Positions 37,701 to 45,956 of a DNA stretch of 64,000 bases are shown in pieces (the first letter of the stretch is position 1; the number at the start of each line of letters is the position of its first letter). The notes under the pieces were generated by a model, which was not told where the DNA came from, searched no databases, and saw only the letters and a list, made by a program, of their open reading frames with translations. The translations under genes and the position numbers were made by a program. The DNA comes from Xanthomonas sacchari (GTDB lineage Bacteria > Pseudomonadota > Gammaproteobacteria > Xanthomonadales > Xanthomonadaceae): contig NZ_CP100647.1 of assembly GCF_024266585.1 (NCBI RefSeq), positions 1,469,001 through 1,533,000 of the forward strand, in the 5' to 3' direction.

Positions 37701-40700
37701 GTCGCCGACCGGGCTGAAGCCGGCGCTGCTCCACATACCGCTGGCAGTGCTGCCGGCCGTCTGGCTGGCATCGATGTCGGCGGACAGGCTGTAGTTGGCC
37801 GCCAGGTTGTACGCCATCAACTGCAACTGGTGCGCGTTGCCGACGCTGGTGCTGTACTCGCTGGACAGGAACGGACGCGTCTGCCCCTCGATCATGATCC
37901 AGGCCGGGTTGCCGACGCCATCGCTGGCGACGTAGACATTGGTGGTGCCGGCGAGCAGCGACCAGGCGCCGAGATTGCCGTACGTGGCGTGGTTGTAGCG
38001 GTTGCCGCTGCCGAAGCTGGTCAGATTGGTGACGCTGCCGCTGCTGCCGCTGCTGATGGCATTGGCCTGGCCGGTGCTGCCGACGTCCCAGGACGCATTG
38101 CTGACGCTGCCTTGATTGGCGCCGATCAGCCCGCCGACGTTGTTGGTTCCGCTGACCGCGCCGGTGGCGTAGCTGTTGCCGACGCTGGCGGAGGTGGCGG
38201 CCGCGCTACCCGGGTTGTTGATGCCCACCAGCCCGCCCACCGAGGTCGGTGCGGTGACGCTGCCGGTCGCGTAGGTGTTGGCGATGGCGCTCCGGTAGTT
38301 CATGCCGACCAGCCCGCCGACGCCGTAGTTGGTGCCGGTCACGCTGCCGCTGGCATAGCTGTTCTTGATTGTGCCGGCGTTCTGGCTCGCTCCGACCAGG
38401 CCGCCGACGGAACTGGTGCCGCTCACGTTGCTGGTGGAATACGCGTTGGTGACGCTGCCGCCGTCGTTGTAGCCGACCAGGCCGCCGATGTAGTCGCTGC
38501 TGCCGGTCACGCTGCCCGTGCTGTGGGAATTGCGGATCGTGGCGCCGACGTTGTTGCCGACCAGGCCGCCGACCGCGCTCTGCCCGCTGACGTTGCCGTT
38601 GAACACGCCGTTGTCGATCAAGCCCAGGTTGTAGCCGGCCAATCCGCCGACGCCGCCCGAGGCGCCGGTCACGGTGCCGTCGACGGTGACGTTCCTGATC
38701 GCGCCCTGGCCGTAGCCGACCAGGCCGCCGACGTAGAAGCCGCCGGAGATGGAGACGTTGCCCAGGTGCAGATCGCGGATGAGGCTGTTGCTGCTTGTCG
38801 TGCCGAACAGGCCGACGTAGCCGCTGGAGTCGGAGATCGTCAGGTTGTTGAGGCTGTGGCCCATGCCGGCCAGCTGGCTCTGGAAGGAGGACACCAGGGC
38901 GCTGCTGTGGGTGACGCCGCCCAGGTCGATGTCCTGGGCCAGCGCATAGGCGCCGGGGCTGTTGAAATAGGTGGCCGCGTCGGCCAGCGAATGGATCAGC
39001 CTGTACGCCTGGCCGTTGATGGCCATGCTGGCGTGCGCGCCGCCGAGAGAGACGGGGGTGTTGACGTAGTAGTCGCCCGTGCCGCCGACGGTGCCGTTGT
39101 CGGTGTAGCCGCCATAGTTCAGCACCAGGCCGGCCGTGTCGCCGGTTGCGGTGACGGCCGCATTGAGGTGGATGCTGTGGTACGCGTCCAGGGTCAGCGT
39201 GGAGTTGCCGCTCCAGCCGATCGCCGCATTGACGTTGATGTCGCCGCTGCCGTTGCTCACGTTGCCGGGGCCGCTGGCGTTGTTGAGGCTGGCGAGCAGG
39301 GTGACGTTGGTGCCGCCGTTCAATGCGCCGCTGATGGTGCTGGCGGCCGCGCTGTCCACGGTCAGGTCTTCCGGGTCGACCAGCCAGGTGCCGGCGTTGC
39401 CGGGGCCGGCGCCCTTGGCGCTGACGGCGATGCCGGTAAAGTCGACGGTGTGGCCGCTGGTTTCGAGCAGGCCGCCGTCGCCGTGGCCGGCGGCGTTGGC
39501 GCGCAGCGCGCCATGCACCGCGGTGTGGCCATCGGACCAGACCACGATCGAGCCGCCGTGGCCCTGGCCGGTCGCGCTGGCATCGAGCAGCGCGCCGCCG
39601 GCGACCGTGGCCGCGCTGGCGTGTTGCAGTTGTTCGCCGCCCTGGTAGCCGCCGCCGATGCGGATGCGGCCACCGGCCGCGCTGCCGCTGGCGTCGATGC
39701 GGCCAGCGACGTTCACCGCCGCGTCGGACAGTAGCTCCACGTTGCCGCCACGGGGGCCGGAGACGTCGATGCGGCCGCTGCTGGCCACGTCGCCGCCGCT
39801 GCCGACCAGGCGCACGCTGCCGCCGGAGGTGTCGATGCCGGTGGCTTCGAGCGTGCCGGTATTGTTGACCAGCAACTGCGACAGCCCGCTGCTGCCGGCC
39901 TGCAACAGGATCTGCCCGCCATTGGCGCGCAGGCTGCCGCTGTTCTCCACCGCCGCCGCGGTGCCGTCCACCGACTGGCTGGCGGCCGCGACCAGTTGCA
40001 TGCCGATGGCGCCGGCCGCGTCCATGGTCACCTTGACCTTATCGGCGGAGAGCAGGCGGATGGCGCCGCCGTCGGCGGTAATGGTGCCGCGGTTGGCGAC
40101 ATGGTTGCCGACCAGGTTGACCGAGCCGCCGTTGCCGGCGCGGATGCTGCCCTGGTTGACCACGCTGGCGGCGCCATGCTCGCCGCGGGCGAGCAGGTAG
40201 CCGTGCTCGTCGTCGCCGGCCAGGCCCAGCGAACTGGCGACCAGGCCGCCGACGTTCACCTGCGCGTGGTTGCCGAACAGGATGCCGGCGGAGTTGATCA
40301 GGAACACGTTGCCGTTGGCGCGCAGGCTGCCGTCGATGACGCTGGCGCCGCGGCTGGCATCGATCAGGTTCAGCGCCACCGCCGAGCTGGACGGCTGCAC
40401 AAACACCACGCTGGCGTCCTTGCCGACGTTGAAGCTGTTCCAGTTCAGCACCGCCTTGGCGGCGTTCTGGTCGATCTGCAGGGTGCCGCCGTTCTGCGAC
40501 ACGGTGGCGCCGGTGGCGCTGGACAGCGACGGCACGCCGCTGGCGTGGGCCGGCGCGGCCAGCGCGCAGGCCAGGGCGAAGGGCAGCAGCGGCGCGGCCA
40601 GGCGGGCGGCGCCGGCGCCAGCACCGGTGCCGCCGGCGTGGCCGGCGGCGACTTCGGAGGCGACCTGGAGCACGCCGAGATGGCGGTTGAAGACGAGGCG

Positions 40701-40715
40701 GTAGATGCGGTTCAT
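34710..40715 (-). CDS. Two-partner secretion adhesin (filamentous-haemagglutinin type)
   Basis: A 2001-residue TpsA exoprotein. MNRIYRLVFNRHLGVLQVAS is an extended signal-peptide region, followed by a hydrophobic core and cleavage after AHA (58). The TPS secretion domain covers about 59-330 (QNGGTLQIDQNAAKAVLNWN, NGNVFLINSAGILFG). Residues about 620-1430 are a long run of GLUG-type repeats (GGLVGYNDGGS, NVSGTSSVGGLVG). Residues about 1580-1905 are MBG-type repeats encoded by a 243-bp DNA repeat. The tail is Thr/Ala/Ser-rich. It is exported through the adjacent TpsB and likely mediates attachment to surfaces, plant tissue or other cells. The gene is intact. Several long frames on the other strand are shadows. 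Confidence 0.93.
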   Translation of the reverse strand: MNRIYRLVFNRHLGVLQVASEVAAGHAGGTGAGAGAARLAAPLLPFALACALAAPAHASGVPSLSSATGATVSQNGGTLQIDQNAAKAVLNWNSFNVGKDASVVFVQPSSSAVALNLIDASRGASVIDGSLRANGNVFLINSAGILFGNHAQVNVGGLVASSLGLAGDDEHGYLLARGEHGAASVVNQGSIRAGNGGSVNLVGNHVANRGTITADGGAIRLLSADKVKVTMDAAGAIGMQLVAAASQSVDGTAAAVENSGSLRANGGQILLQAGSSGLSQLLVNNTGTLEATGIDTSGGSVRLVGSGGDVASSGRIDVSGPRGGNVELLSDAAVNVAGRIDASGSAAGGRIRIGGGYQGGEQLQHASAATVAGGALLDASATGQGHGGSIVVWSDGHTAVHGALRANAAGHGDGGLLETSGHTVDFTGIAVSAKGAGPGNAGTWLVDPEDLTVDSAAASTISGALNGGTNVTLLASLNNASGPGNVSNGSGDINVNAAIGWSGNSTLTLDAYHSIHLNAAVTATGDTAGLVLNYGGYTDNGTVGGTGDYYVNTPVSLGGAHASMAINGQAYRLIHSLADAATYFNSPGAYALAQDIDLGGVTHSSALVSSFQSQLAGMGHSLNNLTISDSSGYVGLFGTTSSNSLIRDLHLGNVSISGGFYVGGLVGYGQGAIRNVTVDGTVTGASGGVGGLAGYNLGLIDNGVFNGNVSGQSAVGGLVGNNVGATIRNSHSTGSVTGSSDYIGGLVGYNDGGSVTNAYSTSNVSGTSSVGGLVGASQNAGTIKNSYASGSVTGTNYGVGGLVGMNYRSAIANTYATGSVTAPTSVGGLVGINNPGSAAATSASVGNSYATGAVSGTNNVGGLIGANQGSVSNASWDVGSTGQANAISSGSSGSVTNLTSFGSGNRYNHATYGNLGAWSLLAGTTNVYVASDGVGNPAWIMIEGQTRPFLSSEYSTSVGNAHQLQLMAYNLAANYSLSADIDASQTAGSTASGMWSSAGFSPVGDSNNAFTGSLNGANHTIAGLTIARGSASYVGLFGNTGLTSQIGNLALTGATVTGTAYVGGIAGFNAGTLSGIRVNGNMSGSGNFVGGLAGYNNAGTISGVQTSGSVIGSGGPYSGNYVGGLIGSNTNGTISASSSSSTVSGGSSAGGLVGNDYQGTYTDAFATGNVSSTSTTTGNNVGGLIGNAIQSTLQNVHATGNVTATTSSAGGLVGMAGAGTIQNAYASGNVSGTRSVGGLVGRSSAAIDTAYATGAVNGAANGTSSELGGLVGTMDHGSIASAHATGNVSGGRFAGGLVGYSNTGSVGASYATGTVSGTDYLGGLVGYNDGGSIGNAYATGNVSGGMYVAGLAGYNDDGTIANTYANGNATGTAYVGGLVGVNYNNTVRNSYATGNVSGSGAVGGLVGSNSNGSIVASFFATDIGGNPRNVGLNTVGNSGGTIDAISGGRSWSALNTLSTFTDAGWAIDDRGGTGLTWRLYEHMGTPLLRSFLTPLTVSTSLSGLDKVYDGSGANGTLASYTVGGAFDPNLLFGSSLHYATAGTGAGSYTTGNGTLQLGGLFSSQQGYDIAYVVSGGIAITPAALTVTATSGSKTYGGTANLSGYSVSGLLNGDTVSSVALGSAGAGAGAAVGSYAITASGAAGTGLSNYVVSYVDGSLRVDPATLRIVATDATKTYGSTALLSGYSVSGLLNGDTVSSVALGSAGAGAGAAVGTYAITASGASGAGLSNYVVGYVDGSLRVDPASLRIVATDASKTYGSTAPLSGYSVSGLLNGDTVSSVALGSAGAGAGAAVGTYAITASGASGAGLSNYVVGYVDGSLRVDPASLRIVASDASKTVGSTATLTGYRVSGLLNNDTVSGVALGSEGAGAGAAVGNYAITASGATGAGLSNYAITYVDGLLNVVASDGVQLPTTTVQAINSSVVAAATVTSDTGSTTETSPQKADETARELAAAAHAGSSGTVTAATDAILVVDGGIRAPAVACNPSGASNGSADSCIIRQ
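34990..35960. repeat. 243-bp tandem repeat within the adhesin gene (MBG repeats)
   Basis: Four consecutive units with an 81-codon period encode KTYGSTA...LSGYSVSGLLNG-type MBG repeats. Matching positions fall at 35226, 35469 and 35712, exactly 243 bases apart. The middle two units are almost identical at the DNA level, while the outer ones are more diverged. The period is in frame, so copy-number change would lengthen or shorten the stalk without breaking the gene. Confidence 0.9.
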
Positions 40716-40728
40716 GGGGATCCCCAGG

Positions 40729-42426
40729 TCAGAAGGTCAGGCCGAAGCGGGCCCAGTAGCGCACGTCCTTGCCGTCGCCCGGCTTGGTGGTGCCGGTGGG
40801 CTTGGCCGCGGCCAGATCGAACGAGAGCCCGTGCCAGTCGGGCAGCCGGAAGCCGAGGCCGACGCCGGCGCCCTCGAAGGTGGTCACCGCGTCGTACACC
40901 GCGCGGTTGGCGCCGTTGGGGTAGACCCGGCCGTAGTCGTAGAACACGCTGGCGGTCAGCAACTGGCCCCAGGCGCGGCCGCCGAACGGCGAGGCGGCGG
41001 TGGCGAAGCCCGGCGCGTCCACCTGGTACTCCAGGCCCGAATCGAAGCCGCGGTCGCCCAGCGCGGCGCCGAGCGGGAAGGCGCGCACGCTGGTCGGTCC
41101 GCCCAGCGAGAACTGTTCCAGCGGGGTCAGGGTGTCGTCGCTGTACTGGCCGTTGACGCGCAGTTGCAGGCGCTGCGTGGCGGTCAGCCCCTGCAGCCGG
41201 GTGTAGCTCAGGCGCGCGACCGTGAAGTGGCGGTCGTGGCGGGCGTACAGGTAGTCGGTCTGCGGCGAGTCGTCGTCGAGCGCGCCGCGCACGCTGAGCT
41301 GCAGCAGATCGATGGCGTGGCGCTGGCGGTCGTCGTGGCGCACGCTGGTGCCGAGCTCGGCCACGTCGAATTTTTGCTTGGACAACAGCACGCCCAGGCC
41401 CTGCAGGCGCGAACTCTCCTTGACCAGGTGCAGCCAGCTCTGCACGCGCCAGGCGTCGGAATTGACGAACTTCCAGTCCAGGCCCAGCGCCGTCTGCTGG
41501 GTCGGACCCTGGATGTCGAGCGCGGCGAACGCACCGTTGTCGAGGTTGACCACACTGCGCGTGTAGGACGCGCTGGCGCTGAGGCCGTCGACGCCGGCGA
41601 TCGGCACCTGGTAGGCGAGGCTGCCCTGCCAGGTGTTGGCCGGATCCAGCGCATAGGCGTAGCTGGCGGACAGGTGGTCGCCCAGGCCAAGCGGGTTGTT
41701 CCAGTCCACGCCGAGCTGGGCGCGGTAGCGGCCGATGCTCGGGGTGCCGTAGTTGCTGGCGCCCAGGCTGACCTGCAGCGGGCGTTCTTCGCGGGCCTGG
41801 ATCACCACGTCGGTCTCGCCGGGGTTGGCGCCGGGTTTGAGCACGGACATGGCGGAGACGCCCGGCAGGTCGCGGGCGTACAGCAGCGCCGATTGCAGGT
41901 CCTGCTGGCGCAGGATCTGGCCCTGCAGGGCCAGGGCGGGGCTGGCGATCAGGCGGTCGTCGTAGCGGCGCGTGCCCTCGACGGTGATCTTGCCGACCCG
42001 GCCTTCGACCACGCGGATCTCGACCACCTGGTCCGGTCCCAGGGTCTGCACCGGCAGATAGGCGCGCGCGACCAGGAAGCCGGCCTGGCGATAGGCCTGG
42101 GTCAGCGCGTCGGCGATCTGCTGCAGTTGCGCGAAGCTGAGCTGGGCCGGCAGCGTGCCGCCGCCGAGTTCGCGCAGGCGGGCGTCGGCCAGCGACTGCA
42201 GGCGCGCCGGATCGATGTGCTCGCGCGGATGCGTGCCGACGCCGGTGACGCGGATCGCCTGCACCGCGATCGGTGCCGCCGCATCGGTGGACGCGCTGGC
42301 GGCCGGTGCGGCCTCCTGGGCAAGCGCCGGCAAGCAGGTCAGGGTCAAGGCCAGGCCGGCGGCCCACGGGAGCGCAAACAGTGCATTCGCCAGCGTGCTC
42401 GGACGCGGACGGCAGGAGATCGTCAT
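40729..42426 (-). CDS. TpsB/ShlB-type outer-membrane transporter of the adhesin
   Basis: A 565-residue Omp85-superfamily secretion protein. After the signal peptide (LALTLTCLPALAQE) comes a ShlB-type POTRA domain at about 55-130 (QLSFAQLQQIADALTQAYRQ, GFLVARAYLPVQTLG, VVEIRVVEGRVGKITVEG). A second POTRA-like region and a 16-strand barrel follow, with the TSVRAFPLGAALGDRG loop corresponding to the conserved VRGY/F motif. It secretes the adjacent adhesin, whose gene begins 13 bases downstream. ATG 42426 is chosen for the signal peptide; the longer frame to 42477 is unlikely. Confidence 0.93.
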   Translation of the reverse strand: MTISCRPRPSTLANALFALPWAAGLALTLTCLPALAQEAAPAASASTDAAAPIAVQAIRVTGVGTHPREHIDPARLQSLADARLRELGGGTLPAQLSFAQLQQIADALTQAYRQAGFLVARAYLPVQTLGPDQVVEIRVVEGRVGKITVEGTRRYDDRLIASPALALQGQILRQQDLQSALLYARDLPGVSAMSVLKPGANPGETDVVIQAREERPLQVSLGASNYGTPSIGRYRAQLGVDWNNPLGLGDHLSASYAYALDPANTWQGSLAYQVPIAGVDGLSASASYTRSVVNLDNGAFAALDIQGPTQQTALGLDWKFVNSDAWRVQSWLHLVKESSRLQGLGVLLSKQKFDVAELGTSVRHDDRQRHAIDLLQLSVRGALDDDSPQTDYLYARHDRHFTVARLSYTRLQGLTATQRLQLRVNGQYSDDTLTPLEQFSLGGPTSVRAFPLGAALGDRGFDSGLEYQVDAPGFATAASPFGGRAWGQLLTASVFYDYGRVYPNGANRAVYDAVTTFEGAGVGLGFRLPDWHGLSFDLAAAKPTGTTKPGDGKDVRYWARFGLTF

Positions 42427-42665
42427 GATATTAAGGCGGCGTTTAGTGTTGAGGCTCGCGCAATGTAGCCGTCGCACCGCGGGTCAATCTGAGCAAATCT
42501 GAGCGCGCGGTCACTCTCTGTGCCGTGCCCCCGACATGGTGTCAGGGAAATACCGACAGCGCGCTGCTGCCGTACCCCGCCAGGCGGTCGGCCGCTGCTT
42601 GGGTTGGCGTGCGGCGCAGGCCGCGCTGCATGGGAGCTTGGCCGGCCCTGCGACCGGTCGCTGAC

Positions 42666-43208
42666 TCAGGCCGCGGTGGCGCACTGCGCGTCGCGCAGCG
42701 CCTGCCGGTAGGCCTTGGCGGTGGCGTCGTTGTAGGCGACCAGGAGGATCCGCTTGGGCACCGCGTGCGCGCGCTGCCAGGCGTCGGTCTCGGTGACCGC
42801 GATGCGCGCGGCCTGCTGCAGCGGGTAGCCGTAGACGCCGCAACTGATCGCCGGGAACGCCACCGAGTGCAGGCCCATCTGCTCGGCCAGGCGCAGCGTC
42901 CGCCAGTAGCAGTTGGCGAGCAGCGCCGGTTCGTTGTGGGCGCCGTCGCGCCACACCGGGCCGACCGTATGCAGCACATGCCGTGCCTTGAGTCGGTGGC
43001 CCGCGGTCGCGCGGACCTCGCCGACCGGGCAGCGCACGCCCGGCTTGAGTTCCGGCAGGCGCCGGCATTCGTCCAGCAGTTCCGGGCCGGCGGCCCGGTG
43101 GATGGCGCCGTCCACGCCGCCGCCGCCGAGCAGGGACTCGTTGGCGGCGTTGACGATCGCGTCCACGTCGAGCTGGGTGATGTCGCCTTGCCAGATTTCG
43201 ATGTTCAT
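42666..43208 (-). CDS. Macrodomain protein, O-acetyl-ADP-ribose deacetylase-like
   Basis: A 180-residue stand-alone macrodomain. [37 protein letters not shown] is the ADP-ribose pocket with the catalytic Asn/Asp region (longer than shown as a single motif: [19 protein letters not shown]). [13 protein letters not shown] and [20 protein letters not shown] complete the fold. This is the YmdB/MacroD type, which removes O-acetyl-ADP-ribose or protein mono-ADP-ribose. It is a single gene, 239 bases from the TpsB start; I see nothing definite in that gap. Confidence 0.94.
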   Translation of the reverse strand: MNIEIWQGDITQLDVDAIVNAANESLLGGGGVDGAIHRAAGPELLDECRRLPELKPGVRCPVGEVRATAGHRLKARHVLHTVGPVWRDGAHNEPALLANCYWRTLRLAEQMGLHSVAFPAISCGVYGYPLQQAARIAVTETDAWQRAHAVPKRILLVAYNDATAKAYRQALRDAQCATAA

Positions 43209-43334
43209 GGGCCGATCTTTAGGGGAGCCGAATGATGGACACGTGAGGGCGGGGCGAACGCCGTCGCCGCGTTGCTACAGCCGCTTAACCGGCCAGCGGC
43301 AAGACTGGCGCGTCCCCATCTCAGCACTTGCGAC

Positions 43335-43847
43335 ATGAACCCGAACCCGCCGCCTCCGCAGGTCGCCGCTGCCCTCGCGCAGGGCCAGATCGTCAAGGCG
43401 ATCAAGCTGCTGCGGACGCACAGCGGCATGGACTTGCGCAGCGCCAGGGAGCAGGTCGACGCCTGGCTGCTGGCCGGCGCGGCGCGGACGGTGGCGGAGA
43501 TGCTCGACCGGCACGCCGCCGGCGCGGTGTCGGCGGCGCCGGTCACCGCGGTCCAGTCGCTCGTGCCGCCGGCCGTGGCCGAGGAACGACGCCTGCCGCC
43601 GGCGGCGGAACTGGCGCTGCGCCGGGGCGAGCGGCGCAAGGCCGCCGAGGCGGTGTTCGAGCACTATCCGGGCATTTCGCTGCGCGAGGCACTGGACCTG
43701 GTGCAACGTCATCTGCAGGCCGCGCCGACGCCGGGCATGGCCGCGACGGTGACCGCCGGCGACCACGGCGGGCGCTGGCGCTGGCGCTGGGCGCTGCTGG
43801 TGCTGCTGCCGGCCGCGGCGGCGGTGGCCTGGTGGCTGGCGCGCTGA
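43335..43847 (+). CDS. Small tail-anchored protein with two L7/L12-like repeats
   Basis: A 170-residue protein. Residues 11-46 (ALAQGQIVKAIKLLRTHSGM, DLRSAREQVDAWL) and 93-127 (LALRRGERRKAAEAVFEHYP, GISLREALDLVQRHL) are two copies of a helix-turn-helix unit. It looks like the C-terminal domain of ribosomal protein L7/L12, in which Lys-rich helices contact translation factors. A C-terminal membrane helix lies at 152-168 (ALLVLLPAAAAVAWWLA), preceded by RWRWRW. It is not the ribosomal protein. Function is unknown; a membrane-anchored protein-protein interaction module is plausible. Confidence 0.75.
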   Translation: MNPNPPPPQVAAALAQGQIVKAIKLLRTHSGMDLRSAREQVDAWLLAGAARTVAEMLDRHAAGAVSAAPVTAVQSLVPPAVAEERRLPPAAELALRRGERRKAAEAVFEHYPGISLREALDLVQRHLQAAPTPGMAATVTAGDHGGRWRWRWALLVLLPAAAAVAWWLAR

Positions 43848-43869
43848 GGCGCGCCGGCCAGGCCGGCGG

Positions 43870-44376
43870 CTACAGCCAGCGCGCGACCTGCGCGCAGTAG
43901 CGCGCATAGGCGCTGCCGAAGCGTTCGCGCAGGCGCGCTTCCTCGTAGGGGATCACCACCCACTGCAGGGCCAGCAGCGGCAACGGCAGCAACAGCGCCG
44001 ACCAGGGCCAGCCGATCTGCACGCTCAGGCCGAGGTAGCTCAGGGTCAGGCTGACGTACATCGGGTTGCGGGTGAACCGGTAGGGCCCGTGGCAGACCAA
44101 CTGCGACGGCGCGCGTTCGGGCAGCAGGGTGGTGCGCCCGCGCGCGAACAGCACGAAGCACCAGCACGCCAGCAGCAGGCCGGCCAGCGCGACCACGCCG
44201 CCGCCCAGTTGCAGCCAGGCCAGTGCGGCGCCCTGCGGCAGCGGCAACGGCAGCGCGCGCTGCAGGCTGGCGCCGAGCAGCAGCGCCAGCAGGAAATGCA
44301 CCGGCGAGGTCGTGCGCACCAGCAACGGCACGCGCGCCTGCGCGCGCACTGGCGGTCGGTCGGTTCGGTCGTGCAT
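43870..44376 (-). CDS. Isoprenylcysteine/phospholipid methyltransferase-like membrane protein
   Basis: A 168-residue integral membrane protein with about four hydrophobic helices. The diagnostic C-terminal half has LVCHGPYRFTRNPMYVSLTL and VIPYEEARLRERFGSAYARY, the SAM- and substrate-binding motifs of the ICMT/PEMT-like family. It probably methylates a small or lipid substrate in the inner membrane; bacterial members have varied or unknown targets. It converges with the L7/L12-like gene, with 22 bases between stops. Confidence 0.85.
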   Translation of the reverse strand: MHDRTDRPPVRAQARVPLLVRTTSPVHFLLALLLGASLQRALPLPLPQGAALAWLQLGGGVVALAGLLLACWCFVLFARGRTTLLPERAPSQLVCHGPYRFTRNPMYVSLTLSYLGLSVQIGWPWSALLLPLPLLALQWVVIPYEEARLRERFGSAYARYCAQVARWL

Positions 44377-44672
44377 GGCGTCCTTTCCTGGTTCGGGTGC
44401 GGCCGCGGCAAGTGTACGCGGCGGCCCACGGCGTCGGCGCGGGCGGCGCCACGCCGATGCTCCGCCGCTGCGACAGCGCGCGCGGCGCGACAACGCACCA
44501 CAGCGCGGCGCAGCGTCACGCGTGGCGGTACCTGCAAACCCGATTACCCTACCGCCTACGCGGCACGTCGCAGGAGCGCCCGTTCGACGCACCGCGCCCG
44601 TCCCGCGTCGACCGGCCGACCTTGCGCGCCGATCGTGTGCCGTTCCCCCTTCGCAACCGACTGACCAGCCCC

Positions 44673-45779
44673 ATGCCGATCGCTTCCGCCAGCACCGCCA
44701 CCGCCACCGCACCGCGCCGCCGGGTCATCCTCGAGGACGACATCGACGGCTTCACCCCTGCGCAGTTGCTGCTGCTGCAATCGCCCGAGGTGGAGGTGCT
44801 GGGCATCTCGGTGGTCAGCGGCAACATCTGGCGCGACGAGGCGCTGGCGCACACCCGGCGCCTGCTGGAGATCGCCGGGCGCGGCGAGGTGCCGGTGCTG
44901 CCTGGGCCGGTGTTCCCGCTGCTCAACAGCGAACTGGCCACCGAGCGCTGGGAGGCGCTGTACGGCAAGTTGCTGTGGAAGGGCGCCTGGACCCGGCAGT
45001 GGATCGAACACGACACCGTGCAGAGCGCGCCGCGCTACCACGCCCACGACGTGGTGCCGGACCTGCCGCTGGGCAATCCGACGGTGGTGCAGGCGGCCAG
45101 CGAGCCGGCCGCCTTGTTCATGATCCGCAAGGTGCGCGAATTCCCGGGCGAGGTCAGCATCGTCGCCACCGGCCCGCTGACCAACCTGGCCCTGGCGCAG
45201 CGGCTCGACCCCGAGTTCGCGGCGCTGGCCAAGGAACTGGTCTACATGGGCGGCAGCCTCAATCCGCGGCAGCGCCGCGACAGCGTCTCGGCGGCGCAGT
45301 TCGCCCGCGAGTTCGTCAATTCGCCGCGGCGCGAGTTCAACATCCGCTGGGATCCGGAGGCGGCCAGCATCGTGATGCGCGCGCCGTGGCGGCGCATGGT
45401 GATGGTGCCGGTGGATCCGTCCACCGCCACCGAACTGACCCCGCAGCTGCTGGCGCGGATGAGCGCCGCCGACACGCCGATCGGCCATGCGCTGCGCCGG
45501 CGCGAGCCGGGCTTCCCGATGTGGGACGAACTGGCCACCGCGGTGTGGTTGCGCCCGGAACTGGCCACCGTCAGCGAGACCCTGTACGTGGACACCAACA
45601 CCGAGTTCGGCGCCGGCTACGGCGACATCCTGTCGTGGGCGCCGGGCTACCAGCCGGGCCTGGGCGAGCAGGCGCAGCAGGTGGTGCGCGAGGTCGACGT
45701 GGACGCGATCGAACAGTTGCTGGTGGAGCGTTTGACCGCGCCGCAGCCGCCGGCATTGGGCGTGCCGCTGCCGGCGTAG
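44673..45779 (+). CDS. Nucleoside hydrolase-like protein
   Basis: A 368-residue member of the inosine-uridine nucleoside hydrolase family, which splits nucleosides into base and ribose. VILEDDIDGFTPAQLLLLQS stands in place of the usual DxDxxxDD calcium motif. VLGISVVSGNIWRDEALAHT, VSIVATGPLTNLALAQRLDP, LVYMGGSL and MWDELATAVWLRPEL complete the family pattern. The altered acidic motif may change substrate or activity. No ribosome-binding site stands out at ATG 44673. It is followed by a GCGGGCC/GGCCCGC hairpin and lies at the head of the purine locus, so purine nucleosides are the likely substrates. The 296 bases upstream hold no feature I can support. Confidence 0.83.
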   Translation: MPIASASTATATAPRRRVILEDDIDGFTPAQLLLLQSPEVEVLGISVVSGNIWRDEALAHTRRLLEIAGRGEVPVLPGPVFPLLNSELATERWEALYGKLLWKGAWTRQWIEHDTVQSAPRYHAHDVVPDLPLGNPTVVQAASEPAALFMIRKVREFPGEVSIVATGPLTNLALAQRLDPEFAALAKELVYMGGSLNPRQRRDSVSAAQFAREFVNSPRREFNIRWDPEAASIVMRAPWRRMVMVPVDPSTATELTPQLLARMSAADTPIGHALRRREPGFPMWDELATAVWLRPELATVSETLYVDTNTEFGAGYGDILSWAPGYQPGLGEQAQQVVREVDVDAIEQLLVERLTAPQPPALGVPLPA

Positions 45780-45956
45780 GGCGGGCCATCGGCCCGCGGC
45801 CGGTCGGGCGCTGCGCCCCGGACCATCGGCAGGCCCGACGCGGCGAACGCGTGGCGGCAGCATACGTCCTGGCCGGCCCGGTTGCGCGAAGTGCGCGTTG
45901 CAGGCGACGCTGGCGATCGACAGCGTGCACCGTTCCCCCTCCATCGAGACGAGCTC

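Noticed and set aside
36867-39734. A 955-codon + strand frame and a 530-codon frame at 34689-36281
   Set aside because: Both are antisense to the intact adhesin gene, with biased Val/Ala/Gly/Asp composition caused by its repeats.
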